Shown here piece by piece: positions 33,870-40,614 of a DNA stretch of 43,247 nt. The stretch is from Clostridiales bacterium. GTDB lineage: Bacteria > Bacillota > Clostridia > Peptostreptococcales > Acidaminobacteraceae. A program made the translations under genes and the position numbers. The notes beneath the pieces were generated by a model. It was not told the origin of the DNA. It made no database searches and was given only the letters and a program-made list of their open reading frames with translations. Location: contig JAIOSU010000161.1 of NCBI GenBank assembly GCA_021107455.1, forward strand, positions 1 to 43,247, read 5' to 3'. Each line of letters starts with the position of its first letter. The first letter of the stretch is position 1.

Positions 33870-35186
33870 ATGAAGACATTACTTGAAAAAATTCTCAAGG
33901 TGTGTGATCACGCTGAAGTGTATTCAAGGATCATGTTTAGCACGTCTGTGTCAGTTCAGGCAGGAGAAATGCAAGGAATCGAGTCTGAAAAAAAGACGGA
34001 AGTTGCCATAAGAATCGTCAAAGGCGATAAAATGGGTGCGGCTGTTGCAACAAATCTTGATGATGAATCCATTATCGAACGCGCACTGATTTCACTTGAA
34101 AATCAAAAGTCGGAAGCAGTGGAATTTCCAAATGAAAGTGTTGAAAATGTGATCTGCTCATCAGATCAAGTGAAAAATATGAACACGCAGGAGTTGGTGA
34201 GACTCACTTTTGATGTATCGGACAGACTGAAAACTTTTGCTCCGGAAATCACTTCAGGAGTTGAATTTGTAAAAACCGTAAAGAATGTAAAAATGATCAA
34301 TAGTTCAGGTTTTGAAGGAGAATATGACTATACAAACATTGCTGCGCAGATTTATACACTTAATGAACAAGGGTTTTATAGCACTATTAAGGAATATTCA
34401 GGCAGTGATTTACCTGAGATTAAGGATGACCATCTATTGAACATGATTGAACTTCATAAACTGGGCAATCACATGGTAACCCTTGAAAATGAGAAAATGC
34501 CTGTTGTCTTTTCCGGTAATGTAATGGGTTCACTCATGTTGAGAGTACTTGGTGGAGTAAATGGTGGTAATGTATCAAAGAGTATATCCCCAGTTGGAGA
34601 CAAATTAGGACAAAAGCTTTTTTCTGAAAAAATCACAATCCGGGATGACGCGACAATGTCAATGGGTTGCAACTCATATGCATTTGATGATGAAGGAACA
34701 CCGGCACAAAATACAGTAATCTATGAAAATGGTGTTCTCAAGAATTTTTTAGTGAGCTCTGGACAGTCAAAAAAACTTGGCAGGAAGCCCACAGGGAATG
34801 CACAGAAAAGAACGCTTTTCTCAAAGGAAATCGAAGATTCACCCTCAGTTTTTGATACAAACATAATTATAGAAGGTCACTCAATTCCAGATCAGGAGAT
34901 CATTGGAGGAATAAAGAGAGGTCTTTTCATTACAGGAGTGATGGGAGCACATACGGGAAACATCAATCAAGGTGATTTTTCAATGAATATTTCTTCTGGT
35001 TTTTTGATCGAAAACGGAAAGATGATCGGTAAGGTAAAAGGCGCGATGATTGCCGGCAATATATATGATTTGTTCAAAAATGTGGAAGCCATTGGAACAG
35101 AAAAAGAAGTTATGAGGAGTATTTTCTATACAATGGGTTATTCTCCAATGGTACTTTTCAGCGAAGCGAATATAGTTGGTAGGTAA
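33870..35186 (+). CDS. tldE: TldE/PmbA protease partner subunit
   Basis: A 438-residue protein beginning right after tldD (ribosome site inside the tldD end, GGGGGGAAATG). It has the family blocks 'VSVQAGEMQGIESEKKTEVAIRIVKGDKMGAAVAT', 'NSSGFEGEYDY' and 'DDEGTPAQNTVIYENGVLKNFL', and lacks the HExxxH motif, as expected for the non-catalytic TldE. The length is normal. The last codons (...GTT GGT AGG TAA) coincide with the first GTAGGTAA of the downstream hairpin repeat, so the final residues may derive from that repeat. Confidence 0.94.
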   Translation: MKTLLEKILKVCDHAEVYSRIMFSTSVSVQAGEMQGIESEKKTEVAIRIVKGDKMGAAVATNLDDESIIERALISLENQKSEAVEFPNESVENVICSSDQVKNMNTQELVRLTFDVSDRLKTFAPEITSGVEFVKTVKNVKMINSSGFEGEYDYTNIAAQIYTLNEQGFYSTIKEYSGSDLPEIKDDHLLNMIELHKLGNHMVTLENEKMPVVFSGNVMGSLMLRVLGGVNGGNVSKSISPVGDKLGQKLFSEKITIRDDATMSMGCNSYAFDDEGTPAQNTVIYENGVLKNFLVSSGQSKKLGRKPTGNAQKRTLFSKEIEDSPSVFDTNIIIEGHSIPDQEIIGGIKRGLFITGVMGAHTGNINQGDFSMNISSGFLIENGKMIGKVKGAMIAGNIYDLFKNVEAIGTEKEVMRSIFYTMGYSPMVLFSEANIVGR

Positions 35187-35354
35187 AGACAATTTTCCGC
35201 GAAGCGGAAATATTGGGCGACGTGGTGTTTCAATGTTTTGTGAAACGAAACATTGGGCGTAGGTAATTTTTTGTGGAACAAAAAATCGCGTAGGTAAGTT
35301 TCCAAAGGAAACTTACTAGCGCTTCAGCTGACATTTCAATATGTCATTGAAGCG
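35179..35354 (+). repeat. Tandem GTAGGTAA-headed hairpin array (left half of mosaic repeat)
   Basis: Three exact GTAGGTAA boxes (35179-35186, 35259-35266, 35290-35297) alternate with small perfect hairpins of unrelated stem sequence: TTTCCGC/GCGGAAA (35194-35210), CAATGTTT/AAACATTG (35231-35255), ATTTTTTGT/ACAAAAAAT (35266-35286) and TAAGTTTCC/GGAAACTTA (35295-35315). A two-part hairpin follows, with CGCTTCA/TGAAGCG outside and TGACAT/ATGTCA inside (35320-35354). The first box contains the tldE stop codon. Stem sequence varies while folding is kept, as in REP/BIME-type mosaics. Confidence 0.8.
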
Positions 35355-35485
35355 ATACTATACTAGCTTTAAAACACAGGAGCCTAAGTGACTATGTTCC
35401 AAATAGTATAAAAAGGAAACTGTTTTGCGCCTCAGCTGACATTTCAAGATGTCCTGTTTGAGAATAGTTTAGTATAATAATCATT
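35355..35485. repeat. Non-coding middle of the mosaic region with a second GCTGACATTTCAA element
   Basis: No gene is seen. A partial copy of the two-part hairpin recurs at 35432-35464 (CTCA-GCT-GACAT-TTCAAG-ATGTC...TGAG), sharing CAGCTGACATTTCAA with the copy at 35325. The rest is AT-rich, with paired segments such as ATAGTATA near 35402 and TAGTATAA near 35470. Confidence 0.6.
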
Positions 35486-35538
35486 AAAAAACTGCTGCAA
35501 ATGAGCTTTTATAGTCTCTCATTTCCAGCAGTTTTTTT
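35486..35538. terminator. Terminator hairpin in the centre of the tldE/HD-GYP spacer
   Basis: AAAACTGCTG pairs with CAGCAGTTTT, with an inner AATGAG/CTCATT extension, flanked by A and T runs. It can terminate both converging transcripts. Confidence 0.85.
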
Positions 35539-35632
35539 CGCTTCAACAACATCTCGAGATTTCAGCTGAGATGCTAGTAAGTTTCCTTTGGAAACTCACC
35601 TACGCACAATGTTTCGCTTCGCGAAACATTGT
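35539..35632 (-). repeat. Inverted partial copy of the hairpin mosaic (right half)
   Basis: Bases 35573-35605 are the reverse complement of 35288-35320 with one mismatch in 33. Beside it, 35606-35632 is a perfect 12-bp hairpin ACAATGTTTCGC/GCGAAACATTGT related to the left-half CAATGTTT hairpin, and 35539-35572 resembles the two-part hairpin (CAGCTGA...TTGAAGCG on the minus strand). Read from the HD-GYP stop codon inward, the modules appear in the same order as on the tldE side. Confidence 0.8.
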
Positions 35633-36741
35633 CAATCATAAACAATTTTTTCAATGGTCAGGTTATGAGTCTTCATCAAATCAATGTGACCTTCGGGAGA
35701 CTCATCAAGTTTGTTGTCCTTTATGATTCTGAGCACAGGTCTGAGTGGATGGGAATTATTGTTTTTAAGAACAATACCTTTTCGTCCATCTGAAAGTAGG
35801 ACGTGTGTGCCGGCAGGATAAGGCACTATGCATCTTGAAAAGATGTTTGACAGCTCAAAGTCAAAAAGTCTGCCTGCATTTCCCATGATGTATTCGATCA
35901 CTTCGTTGTGTAGGAACGCACTTCGGTGCTTTCTGTCTGAGGTCATAGCATCATAAACATCCGCCAGCATGACAATTTTTGCATGGGGATGAATGTCATT
36001 ATTTTTTAGTCCGCCTGGATAACCTGAACCGTCAATACGTTCGTGATGGTGAAGTACTATGGTGCGCACATGACTGTTCAGAGTTGTATTCCCAGTAAGA
36101 ATTTCATGGCCATGAACGGGGTGTTGCCTCATCTCTCGCCAGGCATCGTCCGTAAGAGGACCAGGGTGGTCATATAAATCTTTTGAAAAGTATTTGTACC
36201 CCACATTGATCAAGAGAGAGGCAATGGCAATATTTCGGATTTCTTTGATGTTGAGCCCTTTCTTGACTGCGAGCATGATCGATAACACCGCTGTATTGAC
36301 CGCATGTTCATATAGATAATCATTTTCTGATTTGATGTCCATGATTGAAATTTTGAGATCACTTGAATTAAGGATTTCGTCAATGAGAGATTCCGAAACG
36401 TGATCAATGACCTCGAGAAGTTCTTGACCTGAATTGCCATAAACTAGTTGCTGCTTCTGTTTGTTGATTTCTTCAGTGAATCGCTCCATACTATCCTTGA
36501 TATCGAAAACAGCTTTTTTACGGATTTCAGGATTTATGATATCTTTGACTTCCTCTTCTAAAATATCCTCTTCATCAGGATTTTTTACGTAAAGTGATTT
36601 GAATCCCAAAGCTTTGATCCTGGAAATGTTTTTGGAATTGAGGACGACGTTTTTTCTTAGCAATATTTGATTTTTGATATTGACTAAATTTTCAGCGAGC
36701 ATGGTATTGTCTTTTAAAAAATCAAGAGGTATAAAACGCAT
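35632..36741 (-). CDS. HD-GYP-type protein with degenerate HD site
   Basis: A 369-residue protein. Residues ~1-100 are a DUF3391-like N-terminal region; ~130-330 match the HD-GYP c-di-GMP phosphodiesterase domain. His146 ('YEHAVNT'), 'QHPVHGHEIL' (206-215), 'HHERIDGSGYPGG' (232-244) and 'ADVYDAMTSDR' (260-270) are retained. However, the position of the name-giving His-Asp ('LLHDIGK' in active enzymes) reads 'LLINVGY' (176-182): both metal ligands and the following Lys are replaced. The protein may bind c-di-GMP or a partner without hydrolysing it. The stop lies at the edge of the hairpin mosaic. The start follows GGAGTG at seven bases. Confidence 0.88.
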   Translation of the reverse strand: MRFIPLDFLKDNTMLAENLVNIKNQILLRKNVVLNSKNISRIKALGFKSLYVKNPDEEDILEEEVKDIINPEIRKKAVFDIKDSMERFTEEINKQKQQLVYGNSGQELLEVIDHVSESLIDEILNSSDLKISIMDIKSENDYLYEHAVNTAVLSIMLAVKKGLNIKEIRNIAIASLLINVGYKYFSKDLYDHPGPLTDDAWREMRQHPVHGHEILTGNTTLNSHVRTIVLHHHERIDGSGYPGGLKNNDIHPHAKIVMLADVYDAMTSDRKHRSAFLHNEVIEYIMGNAGRLFDFELSNIFSRCIVPYPAGTHVLLSDGRKGIVLKNNNSHPLRPVLRIIKDNKLDESPEGHIDLMKTHNLTIEKIVYD

Positions 36742-36852
36742 AAGTCCACTCCAATCGTTTTTCTTAATTTTAACACATATTTTAGGTGTAAATATAAAGG
36801 TTTTTTTTGATTTTTGTAGAACATTATAATAATTAGGAAAAGAGGTGCGGAT

Positions 36853-37296
36853 ATGCTAAATAATGAGATCAAGAAGAAACTTCGAACACTCAAACAACAA
36901 GAAATTGGAATCCGTACCAATTACGGTGACATAGAAGCGGGTGGAATTCGACTGATTTGGGATCAATACTTTTCGACAAAGTCAATTGACGACCAAACTG
37001 TGAAATACAGCTTGAAAAAACTGTCAGAAATGAATCACGATGACCGAAAAGAGGTTTTTGACGCTTTTTTTTGTTCGGTTTTCATCCAACATTATAAAGA
37101 AAATGGTATTCCGGTCACAGATATGTTTGATATGGGGCTTTTGTCGTATTTTGGATTGCCTGCAACAGCAACAATGGAAGATATAAAAAGTCGCTTCAGA
37201 CATCTGGCGAAAATCAACCACCCGGACAAGGGTGGCAACTCAGACGTTTTTATTGAGATTTTGGATGCATATGAACAACTGACTTCAAAATTCTAA
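36853..37296 (+). CDS. Small protein with C-terminal J-domain
   Basis: A 147-residue protein. The first ~95 residues form a helical region of no recognised family. Residues ~97-147 are a J-domain ('LLSYFGLPATATMEDIKSRFRHLAKINHPDKGGNSDVFIEILDAYEQL') with the HPD motif at 123-125 needed to stimulate DnaK ATPase. It lacks the Gly/Phe, zinc and substrate domains of DnaJ, so it is a class C co-chaperone with an unknown client. The ATG follows AGAGGTG. Its stop overlaps the convergent sortase stop by 4 bp and no terminator is visible between them. Confidence 0.88.
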   Translation: MLNNEIKKKLRTLKQQEIGIRTNYGDIEAGGIRLIWDQYFSTKSIDDQTVKYSLKKLSEMNHDDRKEVFDAFFCSVFIQHYKENGIPVTDMFDMGLLSYFGLPATATMEDIKSRFRHLAKINHPDKGGNSDVFIEILDAYEQLTSKF

Positions 37297-38048
37297 TCTT
37301 CAATAGCATGAATGATCATTCTGCCATTTTCAGTTTCATAACTGCACGTCGCAAGAGTCAACAGAGCTTTATCTTCATTGAAGATGAGGTTTTTTTTATG
37401 CATGGAATAAGAGGATAGAGTCTGCAAGTAATTTGCATAATCTTTATCTTCAAAATTTATCTCTAGTTTGTAATCATCAGCAGATACAATATATGCAGAA
37501 AATATGGTATAAGTTTTCTCACCGTAAAGGCCACTAATTATAATTTTGTCATGAGTGTTGAAATAGGTTTCTTCTTTATAATCGTGTAAGCGGCCGAACA
37601 TGGTTCCATTTTTCATATAATGTCCATAGATGACAGTATGCTGATCATTGAATTGACCGAGGTTTCTATAGTCCATGAAAATCGCTCCAGCATCACTGGT
37701 ATTTTTGTATATATCTTTATTGAGATAAAACTCGTTGTCTGTACCTCTGAGAACCGGATAATCCATGAGTGTTTCTGGTATTTCAATCCAACCTGTAAAA
37801 TCAGCGTTTATGTCGAGATACTCCAAGTTTTTATTGGGCTTATACTCGTATTTGTTATCAGTCTGTTCAACCGGAAGCTCTATTGGCACAGGCTGTTCCT
37901 TAAGCTCAGTCGATCTGCTGACTATGAGCTGAGTAACCTCATTTTCTGAATTCTTTCTCTGGATGAGTTTTGAACCACTAACGATAGCGGTTGTTATCAA
38001 TAGAATTATAGATATATTAATGATTATTTTTTTTTGTTTTTTTGTCAT
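37293..38048 (-). CDS. srtB: Class B sortase
   Basis: A 251-residue membrane-anchored transpeptidase. The ATG at 38048 follows GAGAGGTG at six bases; a GTG start 3 codons upstream lies within the ribosome site. A signal anchor spans residues ~8-28. The catalytic residues are His143 ('IYGHYM'), Cys235 ('LATCSYE') and Arg243 ('NGRMIIHA'). 'DFTGWIEIPETLMDYPVLRG' and 'AGAIFMDYRN' are class B hallmarks. It cleaves a wall-sorting signal and links the protein to peptidoglycan. The divergent neighbour encodes an LPQTG protein, the likely substrate; clostridial SrtB enzymes are known to accept PxTG-type signals. Confidence 0.92.
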   Translation of the reverse strand: MTKKQKKIIINISIILLITTAIVSGSKLIQRKNSENEVTQLIVSRSTELKEQPVPIELPVEQTDNKYEYKPNKNLEYLDINADFTGWIEIPETLMDYPVLRGTDNEFYLNKDIYKNTSDAGAIFMDYRNLGQFNDQHTVIYGHYMKNGTMFGRLHDYKEETYFNTHDKIIISGLYGEKTYTIFSAYIVSADDYKLEINFEDKDYANYLQTLSSYSMHKKNLIFNEDKALLTLATCSYETENGRMIIHAIED

Positions 38049-38067
38049 AGTAATCACCTCTCAACTT

Positions 38068-38096
38068 ATTTTATCACGAAAAGAAATAAAATTCAA
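38068..38096 (-). promoter_or_regulatory. Sortase promoter
   Basis: On the minus strand TTGAAT (38096-38091) and TAAAAT (38073-38068) have a 17-bp spacer, 19 bp before the sortase start codon. Confidence 0.6.
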
Positions 38097-38103
38097 ATTT
38101 AAT

Positions 38104-38118
38104 TGAAAATAATTATCA
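38104..38118. promoter_or_regulatory. Candidate Fur-type box
   Basis: TGAAAAT-A-ATTATCA matches the 7-1-7 Fur consensus TGATAAT-N-ATTATCA at 13 of the 14 defined positions. It lies 7 bp from the -35 of each divergent promoter, ideally placed to control both the sortase and the FAS1 gene. Assignment to Fur rather than PerR or Zur is inference. Confidence 0.6.
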
Positions 38119-38121
38119 TTT

Positions 38122-38154
38122 ATTGTTGACAACAATCACGATGCGTGATATATT
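38122..38154 (+). promoter_or_regulatory. FAS1 gene promoter with two palindromic operators
   Basis: A -35 TTGACA (38126-38131) and a -10 TATATT (38149-38154) have a 17-bp spacer. A perfect 15-bp palindrome ATTGTTGACAACAAT (38122-38136) covers the -35, and ATCACG-ATG-CGTGAT (38135-38149) fills the spacer. Both look like repressor sites; the XRE regulator encoded in the same operon is a candidate. Confidence 0.7.
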
Positions 38155-38210
38155 ATGAATATCAAATAACTTAGTGTGATTAAAACATACAATTTTAAAG
38201 GAGGATTACC

Positions 38211-39248
38211 ATGAAAAAGATTTTAAGTATCGTGATGAGTTTGTTATTATTGATCAGCGTACCATCATTTTCAGCAGAAGGCGATATAGTGGACATAGCG
38301 GCAGGAAATTCGGATTTTAGTATTTTAGTAGCGGCACTTCAAAAAGCGGAACTTGTCGGAGCACTTCAAGGTGAAGGACCATTTACAGTATTTGCACCGA
38401 CAGATGCGGCTTTCGTCAAACTGCTTGGTGATTTGGGTATAGAAGCTGAGGATCTTCTGAATCATCCACAGCTTGGTGAAGTATTATTATATCACGTTGT
38501 ATCAGGTAAAGTAATGAGCACCGATTTATCAAATGGTCTCGAAGCAGCAACACTTAATGGTGAGGTCATCAAAGTAGATTTGACTGAAGGCGTTAAAATC
38601 AATTCCTCAAATGTTGTTACAGCAGATATTGAAGCGATAAACGGTGTGATTCATGTAATCGATGAAGTATTAGTTCCAAGTTCATTCGTTCTCAGTGCAC
38701 CAAGTGTTCCGGAAACTGTAGTTGATATAGCTCTTTCAAGTGAAGATTTCAGCATGCTGGTATCATTACTTCAAAAAGCGGATCTAGTAGGCGCATTACA
38801 AGGTGAAGGACCATTTACAGTGTTTGCACCGACAAACAAGGCATTCGAAGATTTGCTTTCAGCTCTAGGTATTTCAGCATCAGATCTTATGGCACAACCT
38901 GATCTAGCAAAAGTATTGCTTTATCATGTAGTGCCTGGAAATGTACTCAGCACTGATTTGAGTGATGGTCTTGAAGCTGCTACACTTAATGGTGAATCCG
39001 TTAAGTTTGACTTATCATCAGGTGTGAAAGTGAACACAAGTGGTGTTGTGGCTGCAGATATCGTAGCACAAAATGGTGTAGTACACGTTGTCGATTCAGT
39101 TTTGGTACCAAGTAATTTCGTTTATCAGGCAGTAGAAGCTGATGAAGAATTGCCACAAACTGGAACAATGGATTTGACCTCCATTTTTATATTCAGTATA
39201 ATAGGATTAGCAGCTGTTATGGTTGTCAAAAAAAGAGTGAAAGCATAA
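38211..39248 (+). CDS. Cell-wall anchored protein with two fasciclin (FAS1) domains
   Basis: A 345-residue surface protein with a signal peptide (residues 1-23). Two FAS1 domains (~27-155 and ~168-300) each have 'GPFTVFAPT..AF' and 'LLYHVV' motifs and are near duplicates ('ALQGEGPFTVFAPT', 'GLEAATLNGE'), so the gene arose by internal duplication. The C-terminus is a sorting signal: LPQTG (314-318), a hydrophobic span and 'KKRVKA'. FAS1 proteins mediate adhesion. It is the predicted substrate of the divergent class B sortase. Expression is probably governed by the promoter with palindromes and the Fur-type box. The XRE/B12 regulator gene begins 12 bp downstream. Confidence 0.94.
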   Translation: MKKILSIVMSLLLLISVPSFSAEGDIVDIAAGNSDFSILVAALQKAELVGALQGEGPFTVFAPTDAAFVKLLGDLGIEAEDLLNHPQLGEVLLYHVVSGKVMSTDLSNGLEAATLNGEVIKVDLTEGVKINSSNVVTADIEAINGVIHVIDEVLVPSSFVLSAPSVPETVVDIALSSEDFSMLVSLLQKADLVGALQGEGPFTVFAPTNKAFEDLLSALGISASDLMAQPDLAKVLLYHVVPGNVLSTDLSDGLEAATLNGESVKFDLSSGVKVNTSGVVAADIVAQNGVVHVVDSVLVPSNFVYQAVEADEELPQTGTMDLTSIFIFSIIGLAAVMVVKKRVKA

Positions 39249-39260
39249 GCAGGTGATAAC

Positions 39261-40130
39261 ATGAGTGATTTCGGCACACGTCTTAAGAATATTCGTAAAC
39301 TTAAAAAAATGACACAAAAAGAATTGGCGGAGATGTTGAATGTCACACAGTCCACTATAGCAAACTATGAAAGCAATCTGAGATTTCCAGGTGAAGCAAA
39401 CCTGAAAGAAATTTCAGATTTGCTTCACATCAGTACAGATTATCTACTCGGTATAGCAGAAGAAACCAAAACCGTTAAACCTTCAGGTGTGGTGAATCTG
39501 TTGAATTTAAAAGAGGATTTGTTGGAAGCATTGTTGAATGGCGATGAATCCATAGCGACTAAACTAGTCATAGAAGCCTATGTAAACGGCGCTGCAACAC
39601 ATGAAGTCATAGATCAGGTTTTCCATCCTATTATGATTGAGACAGGTCTTTTGTGGGAAACTGGAAAGCTAGACATCTCTGAGGAACATTTCATATCAGG
39701 AGTTGTTGAAAGATTGATATCACTTATTGGCGTTCAGTTGTCTGATGAAGATTCCCAAAAGTCCGTGATTTTGATTTCCCCAAGTGGAGAGGAACATGTC
39801 TTGGTTCTTAAGATGATCAAGGAAATATTTCTTGAAGAAGGATGGCGGGTATTCAACCTCGGTAAAAGCATCCCGGTCAGAAGTATCGCATTTTTGATTG
39901 AAAAGGAAAACATTGATTTGATTGCAATATCCATCACTGGAAAAAACAATCTCAATGGTGCCGAACACCTTATTTCAGCCATAAGAAATCTGGGATTTGA
40001 TAAGATCCCCAAAATTATGGTAGGTGGTCAAGCACTGGCTAGTGAAGTACATGCAAAATCATTTTTGGGCGCTGATTATTATGCGGATACTTTTTCTGAA
40101 CTGAGAAAAATCGCACTTGAACAATTTTAG
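39261..40130 (+). CDS. XRE-type regulator with CarH-like B12-binding sensor module
   Basis: A 289-residue protein. Residues ~5-63 are an XRE/Cro-type helix-turn-helix ('TRLKNIRKLKKMTQKELAEMLNVTQSTIANYESN'). Residues ~80-160 are a B12-binding-2 four-helix cap containing W132-x9-E142-H143, the light-sensing signature of CarH/LitR photoreceptors. Residues ~165-289 are a cobalamin-binding Rossmann domain with E177-x-H179 (lower axial His) and 'MVGGQAL' near 253-259; the usual Gly of ExHxxG is Val182. Known CarH proteins have a MerR-type DNA-binding domain, so here that domain is exchanged. It could be a light- or adenosylcobalamin-responsive repressor. It probably shares an operon with the FAS1 gene (12-bp gap, AGGTGAT site). 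Confidence 0.92.
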   Translation: MSDFGTRLKNIRKLKKMTQKELAEMLNVTQSTIANYESNLRFPGEANLKEISDLLHISTDYLLGIAEETKTVKPSGVVNLLNLKEDLLEALLNGDESIATKLVIEAYVNGAATHEVIDQVFHPIMIETGLLWETGKLDISEEHFISGVVERLISLIGVQLSDEDSQKSVILISPSGEEHVLVLKMIKEIFLEEGWRVFNLGKSIPVRSIAFLIEKENIDLIAISITGKNNLNGAEHLISAIRNLGFDKIPKIMVGGQALASEVHAKSFLGADYYADTFSELRKIALEQF

Positions 40131-40134
40131 AGTT

Positions 40135-40172
40135 TAGCCATGCCAATTCAATGTTGGTATGGCTATTTTATT
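40135..40172 (+). terminator. Terminator after the XRE/B12 regulator
   Basis: TAGCCATGCCAA pairs with TTGGTATGGCTA (one G-T wobble) around a 7-base loop and is followed by a T-rich run. Confidence 0.85.
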
Positions 40173-40238
40173 TCCCTCAAAAATAGAGGATATTTGTGAC
40201 ATTTGAAGAATTAATCCATTATGAGGAGGTATGAAATT

Positions 40239-40601
40239 ATGAAATTTTGTTGGACTACATTAACAGTCAATGACATGGAAGCATCACTGAAATTTTATCA
40301 AGAAATCGTTGGATTACCACTGAATAGAAGATTTATAGGTGGACCGGGAGTGGAACTTGCTTTTTTGGGTGAAGGAGAAACTGAAGTGGAACTTATTTGC
40401 GACCCCAATCATCCTGCACCAGGAGAAATCAATGGGATATCATTAGGCTTCGTAGTGAAATCCGTTGAAGAAATGATGGCTTTTGTTGAATCGAAGAATA
40501 TTTTGATCGATAGTGGACCTTTCCAGCCCAATCCTCACATCAAGTTTTTCTATGTGAAAGATCCAAATGGATTGAGAATCCAATTTGTAGAAAACATGTA
40601 A
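40239..40601 (+). CDS. VOC family (glyoxalase-like) protein
   Basis: A 120-residue single-module vicinal oxygen chelate protein. I chose the ATG at 40239, nine bases after AGGAGG, over an ATG at 40221 that precedes that site. 'TTLTVNDMEASLKFYQEIVGLPL' (6-28) and the C-terminal 'KFFYVKDPNGLRIQFVE' are family marks; the last Glu is a usual metal ligand, while the N-terminal His ligand of glyoxalase I is replaced by Thr/Trp. The reaction is unknown. A flavodoxin-like gene follows 13 bp later, likely cotranscribed. Confidence 0.88.
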   Translation: MKFCWTTLTVNDMEASLKFYQEIVGLPLNRRFIGGPGVELAFLGEGETEVELICDPNHPAPGEINGISLGFVVKSVEEMMAFVESKNILIDSGPFQPNPHIKFFYVKDPNGLRIQFVENM

Positions 40602-40614
40602 GGAGGGGGTTGCT

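Noticed and set aside
32516-35186. RiPP maturation cluster around tldD-tldE
   Set aside because: No precursor peptide with leader, no cyclodehydratase or exporter is adjacent; TldD/E also acts in general peptide turnover.
35179-35632. CRISPR array
   Set aside because: The GTAGGTAA boxes are short, unevenly spaced (80 and 31 bp), and the segments between are hairpins, with an inverted second copy; no constant repeat of 24-37 bp exists.
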